From positions 106,380-170,379 of the forward strand of contig NZ_RDBF01000007.1 in assembly GCF_003674095.1 (NCBI RefSeq): a stretch of 64,000 bases of DNA. Reading direction: 5' to 3'. A program made the position numbers and the translations under genes. Origin of the DNA: Aeromicrobium phragmitis (GTDB taxonomy: Bacteria > Actinomycetota > Actinomycetes > Propionibacteriales > Nocardioidaceae). Below, in pieces: positions 32,373 through 45,259 of this stretch. Each line of letters opens with the position of its first letter. Within the stretch, counting starts at the first letter, position 1. The notes beneath the pieces were generated by a model. It was not told the origin of the DNA, searched no databases, and worked only from the letters and a program-made list of their open reading frames with translations.

Positions 32373-33314
32373 TCAGGAGACGTCCGACAGCGCGTCGGCG
32401 ATTTGTTCGGGAAGGGTCAGGTGTTCGGAGGCGAGGCTCTCCTGAAGCTGCGCGACGGTGCGTGCCCCGACGATGACCGCGCCCACGCCAGGACGATCGC
32501 GCACCCAGGCCAACGCGGTATGAGTCAGCGGTACGCCGAGTCCGTCGGAGGCCTTCGCGACGGCCTCGACGACCCGGGACTTCTCGGGAGTCAGATAGGT
32601 ATGCACGAACGCTTCCCAGTGTGCGTCGGCGCCGCGTGAATCTCCAGGAATGCCGGCCCGGTACTTGCCGGTGAGCACACCGCGGCCCAGCGGGGACCAC
32701 GCCAGGACACTCATGCCGAGGTAGTTCGCCGCCGCAATCGCGTCGGTCTCGGGCTCGCGATGCATCAGCGAATACTCGAGCTGCGTGCTCACCAGTGGCA
32801 CGCCGACACCGCGCGCGTCGAAGCGGGCATGCGCGAGCGCAGTCTGCCAGCCGGTGAAATTGCTGATGCCCGCATATCGGACCCGCCCCGAGCGCACGGC
32901 GTCGTCGAGCGTCGCCAGCGCTTCATCCAGCGGCGTACTCGCGTCGAACCGGTGGATCTGCCACAGGTCGAGGTGGTCCGTGCCGAGATCGCGCAGCGAG
33001 GCGTCCAACTGCGCCAGAAGCGTGCGACGTGACGAATCGCGGACCACCTGGCCGTCGCGATGCACCAAACCGGCCTTGCCCGCCAGCACGAGCCGGTCGC
33101 GGATTCCATGTTTGGACAGCAGCCGGCCGACCAGTTCCTCGGTGCGTCCGTCGCCGTAGATCGGAGCAGTGTCCAGGAGCGTGCCCCCGGCATCGAGGAA
33201 GGCCGTGAGCTGATCCTCGGCGACGTACTCGTCGACGACAGTGCCCCACGTCATCGTGCCTAAGCCCAGGCGCGAGACCTCCAGGCCAGATCCGCCAAGG
33301 CGACGCGACAACAT
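32373..33314 (-). CDS. aldo/keto reductase
   Basis: 313-residue NADPH-dependent oxidoreductase of the AKR superfamily, about the usual length. The catalytic Asp and Tyr are in 'LLDTAPIYGDGRTEE', the Lys in 'LVLAGKAGLV' and the His in 'LDLWQIHRFDA'. The C-terminal NADP-binding loop is 'VGAVIVGARTVAQL'. It reduces an unknown aldehyde or ketone. Operon with the DUF5703 gene. Divergent from uppP (48 bases between starts). Confidence 0.93.
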   Translation of the reverse strand: MLSRRLGGSGLEVSRLGLGTMTWGTVVDEYVAEDQLTAFLDAGGTLLDTAPIYGDGRTEELVGRLLSKHGIRDRLVLAGKAGLVHRDGQVVRDSSRRTLLAQLDASLRDLGTDHLDLWQIHRFDASTPLDEALATLDDAVRSGRVRYAGISNFTGWQTALAHARFDARGVGVPLVSTQLEYSLMHREPETDAIAAANYLGMSVLAWSPLGRGVLTGKYRAGIPGDSRGADAHWEAFVHTYLTPEKSRVVEAVAKASDGLGVPLTHTALAWVRDRPGVGAVIVGARTVAQLQESLASEHLTLPEQIADALSDVS

Positions 33315-33362
33315 GGCAGCAGGGTAGCCAGTCGCGCCTCAGCGCGCGTGTAGGCTCGCACG

Positions 33363-34193
33363 GTGGATGTGCTGCGTTCTGTTGTCCTGGGCCTCCTGCA
33401 GGGCTTGACCGAGTTCCTCCCGATCTCCAGTAGCGCGCATCTGGCGATCTTCCCGCAACTCTTCGGCTGGGGCGATCCTGGTGCCGCGTACACGGCAGTG
33501 GTGCAGATCGGCACCGAGGTGGCCGTCGTCCTCTACTTCTGGCGCGACATCTGGACGATCGGTTCAGGCTGGGTCCGCGGGTTGTTCTCCGCGGACGCGC
33601 GGCGCGAGACACCATGGCGCATGGGCTGGTTCATCATCATCGGCTCGTTGCCGATCGTGGTTCTCGGACTGCTGCTGGAGGACCTCATCGACCGCGAGTT
33701 CCGCAGCCTGTGGGTGATCGCCACGACCCTCATCGTGCTCGGCATCGTGCTCGGTCTGGCCGAGCGGTTCGGCCGCAAGCAGCGGGCGATCGATCAACTC
33801 ACGCCTCGTCACGCCGTCCTCTTCGGCATGGCGCAGACCGCCGCCCTCGTCCCGGGTGTGTCGCGGTCGGGAGCCACGATCTCCATGGGCCTGTTCCTCG
33901 GCTATGAACGTCAGGCCGCCACACGATACGCCTTCCTGCTCGCCATTCCCGCCGTCGTCGGGGCCGGCGTCTACAAGCTCAAGGACATCCCGGGTGGTGA
34001 GAACGCGTACGGCACGGTGCCGACGATCGTCGGGACCGTCGTCGCGTTCGTGGTCGGGCTCGCGGTCATCCACTGGCTCCTCCGCTACGTGAGTACCCGG
34101 TCGTACGCACCGTTCGTCGCGTACCGGATCGCTCTGGGCATCGTCGTGATCGTCCTGCTGTCCACCGGCGCGCTGAGCGCCACGGTTGCGTGA
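33363..34193 (+). CDS. uppP: undecaprenyl-diphosphate phosphatase
   Basis: 276-residue integral membrane enzyme with about eight helices that recycles undecaprenyl diphosphate to the monophosphate carrier for cell-wall synthesis; it underlies bacitracin resistance. Signatures: 'GLTEFLPISSSAHL' near the N-terminus (E/Q-rich motif 1) and 'ALVPGVSRSGATISMGLFLG' (motif 2 with active-site Ser and Arg). GTG 33363. Stop overlaps the bluB start (GTGA). Confidence 0.95.
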   Translation: MDVLRSVVLGLLQGLTEFLPISSSAHLAIFPQLFGWGDPGAAYTAVVQIGTEVAVVLYFWRDIWTIGSGWVRGLFSADARRETPWRMGWFIIIGSLPIVVLGLLLEDLIDREFRSLWVIATTLIVLGIVLGLAERFGRKQRAIDQLTPRHAVLFGMAQTAALVPGVSRSGATISMGLFLGYERQAATRYAFLLAIPAVVGAGVYKLKDIPGGENAYGTVPTIVGTVVAFVVGLAVIHWLLRYVSTRSYAPFVAYRIALGIVVIVLLSTGALSATVA

Positions 34194-34849
34194 GCGAGCA
34201 CGCGTTCCCTCCCGAGCAACGGGAGGCGGTGTACCGCGTGATCGCCGAACGCCGGGACATGCGGCACTTCTGCGGCGGTGAGGTTCCCGCGGACGTGCTG
34301 CAGCGGGTGCTCGCGGCCGCGCATCAAGCACCGAGTGTGGGGCTGATGCAGCCGTGGCGATTCGTCCGCATCACCGACGAAACGCTCCGCGGCCGCATTC
34401 ACGACCTGGTACGCGAGGAGACCGAACGCACGGCCGCGGCGCTGGGGGAGCGGGCCGCTGAGTTCGCGCGGTTGAAGGTCGAAGGGATCGCCGAGTGCGC
34501 TGAGCTGGTGGTGGTGGCGCTGACCGAGGATCGCGAGCGACATGTCTTCGGGCGGCGCACGATGCCGCACATGGACCTGGCCTCGGCGGCGTGCGCGATC
34601 CAGAACCTGTGGTTGGCGGCTCGCGCCGAAGGGATCGGCATGGGCTGGGTCTCGTTGTTCGAGCCGGCGGAACTCGCAGCGCTGCTGGGTTTCCCGGCGG
34701 GGGCTGAGCCGATCGCCGTGCTGTGTCTCGGTCCCGTCGAGGAGTTCTATCCGCGTCCCATGCTCGAGGACGTCGGATGGACGACGGCGCGCCCGCTCTC
34801 GGAGCTGATTGCCGAGAACGGCTGGCCTACAACCAGCCCGAACGCTTGA
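34190..34849 (+). CDS. bluB: 5,6-dimethylbenzimidazole synthase
   Basis: 219-residue flavin-destroying member of the nitroreductase-like fold. It converts reduced FMN and oxygen to DMB, the lower ligand of cobalamin. BluB-type features: 'VIAERRDMRHFCGGEVP', 'AAHQAPSVGLMQPWRFVRI', 'VFGRRTMPHMDLASAACAIQ' and 'AEGIGMGWVSLFEP'. It overlaps uppP by 4 bp but functionally fits the B12-dependent metH 3 kb away. Its end overlaps the convergent corA end by 23 bp. Confidence 0.92.
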   Translation: MSEHAFPPEQREAVYRVIAERRDMRHFCGGEVPADVLQRVLAAAHQAPSVGLMQPWRFVRITDETLRGRIHDLVREETERTAAALGERAAEFARLKVEGIAECAELVVVALTEDRERHVFGRRTMPHMDLASAACAIQNLWLAARAEGIGMGWVSLFEPAELAALLGFPAGAEPIAVLCLGPVEEFYPRPMLEDVGWTTARPLSELIAENGWPTTSPNA

Positions 34850-35795
34850 AACGGTAGTAGATGTATCCGCACAGCCCGCCCATCACGGCGAGGACGAGCG
34901 GATAGCCGAGGTGCCAGTCGAGTTCGGGCATGAACCGGAAGTTCATCCCGTAGATCCCCGCGATGGCCGTGGGGACCGCGAAGAGCGTGGCGCCGGCGGT
35001 GAGCTTGCGCATGTCCTCGTTCTGCCGGACGCTCAGTTGCGCGAGATGGGCGGCGAGCGCGTTGTCCAGCAGGCTGTCGATGGTCTCGATGGTCTCCATC
35101 GCACGTGACAGGTGGTCGGCCACGTCGCGAATGTAGGGGCGCGCCGACTCGGGGATCACCACCTCGGACAGGCGGGCGATCGGGTCCTTGAGCGGCGCCA
35201 CCGCGCGGCGGAACTCGAGCGTCTCGCGCTTGAGCCGATAGATGCGCGGCGAGTCCTTCGTCCGGTCCTCGGAGAAGACCGATTCCTCGACCTCCACGAC
35301 ATCGTTCTCCAACTCGGCCGCCACCCGGTCGTACCCGTCCACCAGCAGGTCGAGCACCGCGTGGAGAGCGGCGACCGTTCCGTGCGACAGGCGCTCGGGA
35401 TCGGCCTCCAGCCGGGCGCGGGCATGGCCGATGGATCCTGCGCCGCGTCGCACCGTCACCACGAACTTCTCGCTGACGCAGACGTTCACCTCGGACGTCG
35501 TGACGTCGTCGTCCTGGTACTCGACGGCGCGTAGCGACACCAGGACGTAGTCGCGGTACCGCTCCACCTTGGGCCGCTGATGAGGCTCGAGCATGTCCTC
35601 GACGGCCAAGGGATGGAGCCCGAGCGCCTCGCCGATGGTCTCGAGCTCAGGCGGATTCGGGTCGCTGATGCCGATCCAGATGAACTCGTCGTCCGCGAGC
35701 GCGGCGACCGTTCGCGACAGATCGGAACCGGATGCGTCCTGGGGCACGGTCTTCACGCGTGCGCCGTCTCGGTAGACCGCGCAGTCGATGATCAC
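34827..35795 (-). CDS. corA: CorA-family magnesium/cobalt transporter
   Basis: 322 residues. Large N-terminal cytoplasmic domain with 'HPLAVEDMLEPHQRPKVERY', long helices, and two C-terminal membrane helices with the pore signature 'GIYGMNF' (G-M-N) followed by 'LVLAVMGGLCGYIYYRF' and a basic tail. GTG 35795 begins at 'VIIDCAVYRDGARVKTV'; the frame upstream overlaps the divergent mshC region and is not family-like. Only 29 bases separate the two starts. Confidence 0.93.
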   Translation of the reverse strand: MIIDCAVYRDGARVKTVPQDASGSDLSRTVAALADDEFIWIGISDPNPPELETIGEALGLHPLAVEDMLEPHQRPKVERYRDYVLVSLRAVEYQDDDVTTSEVNVCVSEKFVVTVRRGAGSIGHARARLEADPERLSHGTVAALHAVLDLLVDGYDRVAAELENDVVEVEESVFSEDRTKDSPRIYRLKRETLEFRRAVAPLKDPIARLSEVVIPESARPYIRDVADHLSRAMETIETIDSLLDNALAAHLAQLSVRQNEDMRKLTAGATLFAVPTAIAGIYGMNFRFMPELDWHLGYPLVLAVMGGLCGYIYYRFKRSGWL

Positions 35796-35824
35796 CCGGC
35801 TATGGTGCCCGATAGGCTCGACGC

Positions 35825-37051
35825 ATGCAGAGTTGGCCGCGTCCTGAGGTTCCGTCGCTCGTGCAACGAGGATATGGCCACGGGCCCGCGGCCCGCGTCC
35901 ACGACACGGCCACGGGGGCACTCCAGACAATCGACCCGCCGCGTGAGGCGCGCCTCTACGTCTGCGGCATCACGCCGTACGACGCGACTCATCTCGGCCA
36001 CGCGAACACCTACCTCGCCTTCGATCTGCTGCAGCGCGTGTGGCGCGACCGGGGCCTCGACGTGCACTACACCCAGAACGTCACCGACGTCGACGACCCG
36101 CTGCTCGAGCGGGCGACCGCGACCGGCGTCGACTGGCAGGAGCTCGCCGAGCGCGAGACCCAGCTCTTCCGTGACGACATGACGGCGCTGCGGGTACTGG
36201 CGCCCGACGACTACACGGGAGCCGTCGAGTCGATCCCGCTGGTGATCGAGCGCATCCAGGAGCTCCAGAAGGCCGGCGCGGTCTATCAGGTCGACGACGA
36301 CCTGTACTTCGACGTCCACGCTGATCCGTCCTTCGGCCAGGTCGGCAACGTCGACGAAGCGACGATGCGCGCCCTGTTCGCCGAGCGAGGAGGCGACCCC
36401 GACCGTCCGGGCAAGCGCGATCCGCTCGACTGCCTCGTCTGGCAGGCCGCCCGCCCGGACGAGCCGTTCTGGGAGTCCGAGCTCGGCCCTGGCCGTCCCG
36501 GTTGGCATATCGAGTGCGCGGCGATCGCGCTGCACCATCTCGGCATCACGTTCGACGTGCAGGGCGGCGGCTCGGACCTCGTCTTCCCCCACCATGAGAT
36601 GAGCGCCGCGGAAGCGGCCGTCGCCACGGGGCATCCGTTCGCGCGGTTCTACGTGCACGGCGGCATGGTCGGCTACGAGGGCGAAAAGATGTCCAAATCC
36701 AAGGGCAACCTCGTACTCGTCTCCGGGCTGCGCGCGGAGGGGCGTGACCCGATGGCCATCCGATTGGCGCTCCTGTCGCACCGGTATCGCGAGGACTGGG
36801 AGTGGTTCGGTCACGAGATCGACGATGCCGAGCAGCGCCTGGCTCGCTGGCGGGTCGCCGCCGCCCGGGACACCGCACCGCCGGCGGCTCCGCTGATCGC
36901 GGCCGTCCGGGAGGCGCTCACCGAGGATCTCGACGCTCCGCGCGCGCTCGCCGCGATCGACGCCTGGGCGCAGGCCGATGGTGACGACCGTGAAGCGGCC
37001 GAGGATGTCGCCGTCGCGGCCGACGCCCTGCTGGGTGTCGCTCTACGCTGA
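35825..37051 (+). CDS. mshC: mycothiol ligase (cysteine:GlcN-Ins ligase)
   Basis: 408 residues. Cysteinyl-tRNA-synthetase-like enzyme joining cysteine to GlcN-inositol in mycothiol synthesis. The HIGH motif is 'THLGHANTY', the KMSKS motif 'EKMSKSKGN', and the zinc/Cys-binding segments '[12 protein letters not shown]' and '[14 protein letters not shown]' are clear. The start '[12 protein letters not shown]' and the shortened C-terminus distinguish MshC from CysS. Confirms an actinobacterial host. Convergent with the PAC2 gene; a 5-bp hairpin (37056-37070) lies in the 9-base gap and stop codon. Confidence 0.95.
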   Translation: MQSWPRPEVPSLVQRGYGHGPAARVHDTATGALQTIDPPREARLYVCGITPYDATHLGHANTYLAFDLLQRVWRDRGLDVHYTQNVTDVDDPLLERATATGVDWQELAERETQLFRDDMTALRVLAPDDYTGAVESIPLVIERIQELQKAGAVYQVDDDLYFDVHADPSFGQVGNVDEATMRALFAERGGDPDRPGKRDPLDCLVWQAARPDEPFWESELGPGRPGWHIECAAIALHHLGITFDVQGGGSDLVFPHHEMSAAEAAVATGHPFARFYVHGGMVGYEGEKMSKSKGNLVLVSGLRAEGRDPMAIRLALLSHRYREDWEWFGHEIDDAEQRLARWRVAAARDTAPPAAPLIAAVREALTEDLDAPRALAAIDAWAQADGDDREAAEDVAVAADALLGVALR

Positions 37052-37060
37052 CCTGCGGTC

Positions 37061-37918
37061 TTACTGACCGAGGTCGCGCCGGCGCAGGTAGCGCTCGAAC
37101 TCGCGAGCGATCGACTCGCCCGACGCCTCGGGAGCGCCCGCGGAGTCACGCTCCTGCTCCAGTGCCTGCACGTACTCGGCGAGTTCCTCGTCCGATGCGG
37201 TGATGTCATCGGCGCCCCGCTGCCATGCCGCGGCGAGCTCACTCAGCGAGCCTTCCGGCAGAGGCTGGGCGAGCGCGTCCTCGAGCGCGCCGAGCAGGGC
37301 GAACGTCGCTTTGGGGCACGGCGGCTCGGCCAGGTAGTGCGGCACGGCGGCCCACAGCGACGCTGAGGCGATTCCTGCCTCATGGGCCGTGTCGGCGAGG
37401 ACCGTCGGGATCCCGATCGGACCGTTGTAGCGCGAGGCCTGCAGTGAGAGCCGCTGGCCCATCGTCGGGTCGTCGGTGCTCCCGGTCACCGGCACCGGGC
37501 GCGAGTGCGGTGCATCGGCGAGCAGCGCCCCGAGGCACACGAGTTCGCTCACGCCGGCTCGCTGCGCGAGGTCGACCACCTGACGGCTGAACGTGCGCCA
37601 CCGGTAGTTCGGCTCGATGGCGCGCAGCAGCAGGACGTCGCGGTCGCCGTGCGGCGGGCGAGCGAGAAACACCGTCGGCGTCGGCCAGAAGATCCGCCGC
37701 TCCTCGTCCTCGCCCCGCACGATCGGTCGCGTCTCCTGGAAGTCGTACAACTCCTCGGCGTCGAACTCGGCGAACTCCTGAGCGTCCCACTCCTCGATGA
37801 GGTGGTCGATCGTGCCGGTGGCCGCGTCGGCGGCGTCGTTCCACCCTTCGAACGCCGCCACCAGGCAGGGGCGACGCAACGAGGCGATGTGCTCGTCGGA
37901 GGGCCAGATCTCGGTCAC
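37061..37918 (-). CDS. PAC2-family protein
   Basis: 285 residues. It begins 'RRPCLVAAFEGWNDAADAAT', the PAC2 (proteasome assembly chaperone 2-like) pattern common in actinobacteria, and has 'VSELVCLGALLADAPHSRPV' and 'IGIPTVLADTAHEAGI' typical of the alpha/beta core. The C-terminal 60 residues are charged and helical ('EEYVQALEQERD'-like), resembling a coiled coil. A role in proteasome assembly is suggested by name only; no direct evidence in bacteria. It follows metH on the same strand with a 9-base gap. Confidence 0.9.
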   Translation of the reverse strand: MTEIWPSDEHIASLRRPCLVAAFEGWNDAADAATGTIDHLIEEWDAQEFAEFDAEELYDFQETRPIVRGEDEERRIFWPTPTVFLARPPHGDRDVLLLRAIEPNYRWRTFSRQVVDLAQRAGVSELVCLGALLADAPHSRPVPVTGSTDDPTMGQRLSLQASRYNGPIGIPTVLADTAHEAGIASASLWAAVPHYLAEPPCPKATFALLGALEDALAQPLPEGSLSELAAAWQRGADDITASDEELAEYVQALEQERDSAGAPEASGESIAREFERYLRRRDLGQ

Positions 37919-37927
37919 GCAGCCAGC

Positions 37928-41671
<3,744 letters not shown>

Positions 41672-41775
41672 GTGGAGGACACCTCGACATGTAGTTGCTG
41701 GAGTTTCCAGCCTACGGCGGGCTCGCCTCGGCTACTGCGAACGATCGAACGCTGGGACGAGTCTACTGTGGACGC

Positions 41776-42423
41776 GTGACTCTTCCCGACGCCGTGCTGT
41801 GGGACATGGACGGAACCCTCGTCGACACCGAGCCGTTCTGGATCGCTAGCGAGCATGAGCTGGCCGCCGAACACGACAAGCCATGGACCGAGGAGGACAG
41901 TCTCGCGCTCGTGGGCAGCGGGCTGCTCGAGGCGGGTGCGTATATCCGTCGGCGACTCGACTCCGCGATGTCGCCCGCCGAGATCGTGGACTACATGATC
42001 GCCCGGGTGACGGTGAAGCTGCAGGGCGGCCTGCCGTGGCGACCCGGCGCCCAGGAGCTGGTGCGGGCCTTCGCCGAGGCCGGGGTACCGCAGGCGTTGG
42101 TGACGATGTCGTACGCATCGGTGGCTGCCCCCGTCGCCGAGGCGCTCGATTTCGACGTGGTCGTGACCGGCGACGCGGTCGAGCACCCCAAGCCCCACCC
42201 GCAGCCGTACCTGGTGGCAGCGGAGAAGCTCGGGGTGGATCCGGCCCGGTGCCTGGCGGTGGAGGACTCCAAGACCGGAGCGACGTCGGCGAACGCGGCC
42301 GGGTGCTGGGTGGTCGCCGTGCCGCACGCGGTCAAGGTGCCCGAAGCGGCCCGGCGAAGCATCGTGCGCTCGCTGGTCGATCAGACGCCCGAGGAACTCT
42401 GGGCGCTCGCGTCGACGAGCTGA
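41776..42423 (+). CDS. HAD-family phosphatase (beta-phosphoglucomutase-like)
   Basis: 215 residues. Motif I 'VLWDMDGTLVDTEPFW' with nucleophile Asp, motif II in 'ALVTMSYA', motif III Lys in 'EHPKPHPQPY' and motif IV 'CLAVEDSKTGATSA' are all intact. It probably dephosphorylates a small sugar phosphate or nucleotide. GTG 41776 starts the family-like part; the frame further upstream is not conserved-looking. Its last 43 bases overlap the end of the convergent RecB-like gene. Confidence 0.92.
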   Translation: MTLPDAVLWDMDGTLVDTEPFWIASEHELAAEHDKPWTEEDSLALVGSGLLEAGAYIRRRLDSAMSPAEIVDYMIARVTVKLQGGLPWRPGAQELVRAFAEAGVPQALVTMSYASVAAPVAEALDFDVVVTGDAVEHPKPHPQPYLVAAEKLGVDPARCLAVEDSKTGATSANAAGCWVVAVPHAVKVPEAARRSIVRSLVDQTPEELWALASTS

Positions 42424-43247
42424 ACGACCGGAAGCTCCGGCGGCGTGCCCCCGAACTCGGGGCAGCGCTGCTGGTGGGCGCAGAACCGGCACAGCGGGCC
42501 GGGCTTGGCGACGAACTCGCCTCGTTCGGCGGCGCTGGCGATCGCGGCCCACAGCGCGGTGAGTCGACGTTCGGTCACCAACAGGTCCTGCTCGGTGGGC
42601 GAGTACGACAACACCGACTGGTCGGCCAGGTAGTACAGCTGCAGCAGGGTCGGGATGACACCACGGGTGCGCCAGATGACCAGGGCGTAGAACTTGAGTT
42701 GGGCGAGGGCCTTGTCCTCGAACAGCGGTCCGGGCGCCTTGCCGGTCTTGTAGTCGACCACTCGGACGAGACCGTCGGGGGAGACGTCGATGCGGTCGAC
42801 GATCCCGGTCAGGGTCACGCCGGCGTCGTGCGCGAGCTCGAGGCGCTCTTCGCGGGCGGCGGGCTCGAGATAGCGCGGGTCCTCGATCGCGAAGTAGGAA
42901 CCGAGCAGCTCGGTGGCCGAGGCCAGCCACTGTGTTTGCGCGGCGGCGTCCTCGCCGGACGCGAACAGCTCGGCGAGTCGGGGGTCCTCCTCGCGCAGGG
43001 CGTCCCACTCGCTCGGCAACAGCGACGAGGCATGGTCGAGGGTGCGTTCGGCCGCGGGCGCGTCGAACAGCCGCTCGAGCACGGCGTGCACGAGCGTCCC
43101 GCGCGCCGCGACCGGATCGGGCGGCTCGGGCAGGCGGTCGATCGTTCGGAACCGGTACAGCAGCGGACAGGTGGTGAAGTCGCTCGCGCGGCTCGGCGAG
43201 AGCGAGCGCTTGAGCGTCACCGGCGTCTCGAGATCGACCTGCGTCAT
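42381..43247 (-). CDS. RecB-family PD-(D/E)XK exonuclease
   Basis: 288 residues. PDDEXK_1 domain: 'SRASDFTTCPLLYRFRTI' start, 'GTLVHAVLERLF', then 'GIVDRIDVSPDG' and the catalytic 'RVVDYKTGKAPG'. The last cysteines ('LCRFCAHQQRCPEF'), together with Cys in 'TTCPLLY', match the four-cysteine cluster that binds 4Fe-4S in AddB/Cas4-like nucleases. Stand-alone proteins of this type are common in actinobacteria; a role in DNA end processing is inferred. ATG 43247; divergent from the site-2 protease. Confidence 0.9.
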   Translation of the reverse strand: MTQVDLETPVTLKRSLSPSRASDFTTCPLLYRFRTIDRLPEPPDPVAARGTLVHAVLERLFDAPAAERTLDHASSLLPSEWDALREEDPRLAELFASGEDAAAQTQWLASATELLGSYFAIEDPRYLEPAAREERLELAHDAGVTLTGIVDRIDVSPDGLVRVVDYKTGKAPGPLFEDKALAQLKFYALVIWRTRGVIPTLLQLYYLADQSVLSYSPTEQDLLVTERRLTALWAAIASAAERGEFVAKPGPLCRFCAHQQRCPEFGGTPPELPVVQLVDASAQSSSGV

Positions 43248-43309
43248 GACCTCCACGGTAGGCGGCGCCACCGACATTCCGGCGCAGGCACGGCGGGTAG
43301 GTTGGGCCC

Positions 43310-44245
43310 GTGAGCGCGCGACGACCTGCAGGCACCTGGCGAATCGGTCGCGTCGCGGGCGCCGAACTACTGATCCGCCCCTCACTGCTGGCGATGGGGC
43401 TCGTCCTGGTGCTGGTGTTCGCACCCCAGTTCGACCGGCTCGGCGGCAACCCCTACGCGATCGCGGCGGTCTTCGTCGTCGCTCTCTACGCATCAATCCT
43501 CGTGCACGAGGTGGCCCACGTGATCGCGGCACGCGCCTTCGGCATGCGCGTGCCCTCGGTGACCTTGCACCTGCTCGGCGGCGAGACGCACCTGGAAGGC
43601 GAGTCCCGCCGCCCGTTGCAGGAGTTCGTCATCGCGGTCGTCGGTCCGCTCACGTCGCTGCTCATCGGGTTCGGCGCGTGGTGGACGGCGCTCCAGTTGC
43701 CACCCGGCCTGACCTACGCGGTGCTGTGGTCCGTCGGGTTCATCAACGTCCTCGTCGCGGGGTTCAACATGCTGCCCGGACTCCCACTCGACGGCGGTCG
43801 CGTGTTCCGCGCGCTGATCTGGGGCCTGACCGGAAATGAGTCGACCGGTGTCATCGCCGCGGCGTGGCTCGGCCGCGTGGCCGCGGTGGGGCTCGTGATG
43901 TGGGCCGTGCTCGCGGCCGACCTCGAGCAGCCGATCTCGTTGACCCGTTCGCTGCTGTTCGCGGTCGTGGCGCTGTTCCTGTGGCAGGGCTCCAGCGCCG
44001 CGCTGGTCCACGGCCGCCGGCTGGCGCGCGTCGATCGGATCATCGCCCGAGAACTGGCCGATCGCACCGTCGCGCCGCCCCCGGACGCGCCGCAGCTCCC
44101 CGCGGAGCTGCGGGGCCGACGGCTCCTCGTCGCGATGGTCGAGCATCCGGCCCATGTCTATGCGCTCGTCGAGCCGGACGGTACCGTCGTCGGTCGGCTC
44201 GACGCATCCGCCGTCGACCGCGCCTATCGAGAGGAGAGCCGGTGA
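43310..44245 (+). CDS. site-2 protease family (M50) membrane metalloprotease
   Basis: 311 residues with about six membrane helices. Zinc motif 'ILVHEVAHVIAARAF' (HExxH) in an early helix and 'FNMLPGLPLDGGRVFRAL' (the NPDG-like motif with the third ligand Asp) are present. The C-terminal 90 residues are cytosolic, without full CBS domains. Intramembrane proteases of this group cut anti-sigma factors or membrane remnants. GTG 43310. The stop overlaps the trmI GTG (GTGA). Confidence 0.92.
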   Translation: MSARRPAGTWRIGRVAGAELLIRPSLLAMGLVLVLVFAPQFDRLGGNPYAIAAVFVVALYASILVHEVAHVIAARAFGMRVPSVTLHLLGGETHLEGESRRPLQEFVIAVVGPLTSLLIGFGAWWTALQLPPGLTYAVLWSVGFINVLVAGFNMLPGLPLDGGRVFRALIWGLTGNESTGVIAAAWLGRVAAVGLVMWAVLAADLEQPISLTRSLLFAVVALFLWQGSSAALVHGRRLARVDRIIARELADRTVAPPPDAPQLPAELRGRRLLVAMVEHPAHVYALVEPDGTVVGRLDASAVDRAYREESR

Positions 44246-45129
44246 GTACGCCCCGTCGCAGCGGACCGTTCATCGAGGGTGACTGGGTCCGACTGACCGA
44301 CCCCAAAGGGCGGCGTCACAATCTGCCTCTGGTCGCGGGCAAGGAGTTCTCGACCAAGAAGGGCCAGATCCGGCACGACGACATCATCGGCCACCCCGAG
44401 GGCATCGTGGTCGAGACCTCGCTCGGTCACCCGTACCAGGTGTTCCGGCCACTCCTGTTCGAATACGTCGTCTCGATGCCGCGCGGCGCCGCGATCATCT
44501 ACCCGAAGGACGCGGCACAGATCCTGGCCATGGCCGACATCTTCCCCGGTGCGCGGGTCGTCGAAGCGGGCGCCGGCTCGGGCAGTCTCACGACCTATCT
44601 CCTGCGCGCCGTCGGGCCCGACGGGCACGTCGGCTCGTACGAACTGCGCGAGGAGTTCGCCGAGACGGCGCGCCGCAACGTCGAGCAGGTCATGGGGGAG
44701 CAGCCCGCGGGCTGGACCCTCACCGTCGGCGACGTGCGGACCGCGATGGTCGAGTCGGAGGTCGACCGGCTGATCCTCGACATGGTCGATCCGTGGTCCT
44801 GTGTCCCGCTGGCCGCCGAACGTCTTGTTCCCGGTGGCATCGTGTGTGCTTACGTGGCCACGACCACGCAGCTATCCCGCTTCGTCGAGACCCTCCGGGC
44901 CGATGGCGGCTTCACCGAGCCGCACGCCTGGGAGACGCTCGTGCGGGACTGGCATCTGGAAGGACTGGCGGTTCGCCCCGACCACAAGATGAACGGGCAC
45001 ACGGCCTTCCTCGTCACCGCGCGGCGGATGGCTCCCGGCCACCGCTCGCTCGGCAAGTCGCGCCGTCCCGCGCCCGGCGCTTACGGGCCCGACTACCTCG
45101 GCCCGCGCCCGATCGACCTCGACGACTGA
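44242..45129 (+). CDS. trmI: tRNA (adenine-58-N1)-methyltransferase
   Basis: 295-residue class I SAM methyltransferase placing m1A58 in the T-loop of tRNAs. N-terminal beta domain 'FIEGDWVRLTDPKGRRHNL', 'IIGHPEGIVVETSLGHPYQV' and 'PRGAAIIYPKDAAQILAMAD', then the SAM-binding 'RVVEAGAGSGSLTTYLLRAV' and the acidic 'SYELREEFAETARRN'. The Asp in 'LILDMVDPW' is the usual catalytic motif. GTG 44242 overlaps the protease stop (GTGA). In actinobacteria trmI commonly precedes mpa, as here. Confidence 0.94.
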   Translation: MSTPRRSGPFIEGDWVRLTDPKGRRHNLPLVAGKEFSTKKGQIRHDDIIGHPEGIVVETSLGHPYQVFRPLLFEYVVSMPRGAAIIYPKDAAQILAMADIFPGARVVEAGAGSGSLTTYLLRAVGPDGHVGSYELREEFAETARRNVEQVMGEQPAGWTLTVGDVRTAMVESEVDRLILDMVDPWSCVPLAAERLVPGGIVCAYVATTTQLSRFVETLRADGGFTEPHAWETLVRDWHLEGLAVRPDHKMNGHTAFLVTARRMAPGHRSLGKSRRPAPGAYGPDYLGPRPIDLDD

Positions 45130-45259
45130 CACGAGGACACCGCGAACTTCGCCCTCTCTGCACGCGACGGCAACATGCTCGCAACGCCCGTACGATCGGA
45201 TGGCCTTCACATGAGGGCGTCGACGGGTAATGTCGTCGATATCGAGCAGGAGGTGGCTC

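Noticed and set aside
35580..36182. 200-codon plus-strand frame crossing the corA-mshC junction
   Set aside because: Overlaps both neighbours in other frames and has no family-like sequence.
37056..37070. 5-bp hairpin between mshC and the PAC2 gene as a terminator
   Set aside because: CGGTC-TTACT-GACCG is too short and has no T-run; mentioned only within the mshC entry.
41672..41775. cobalamin riboswitch upstream of metH
   Set aside because: The gap between the divergent metH and HAD genes is only 104 bases, too short for a complete B12 riboswitch, and no B12-box-like sequence was found.
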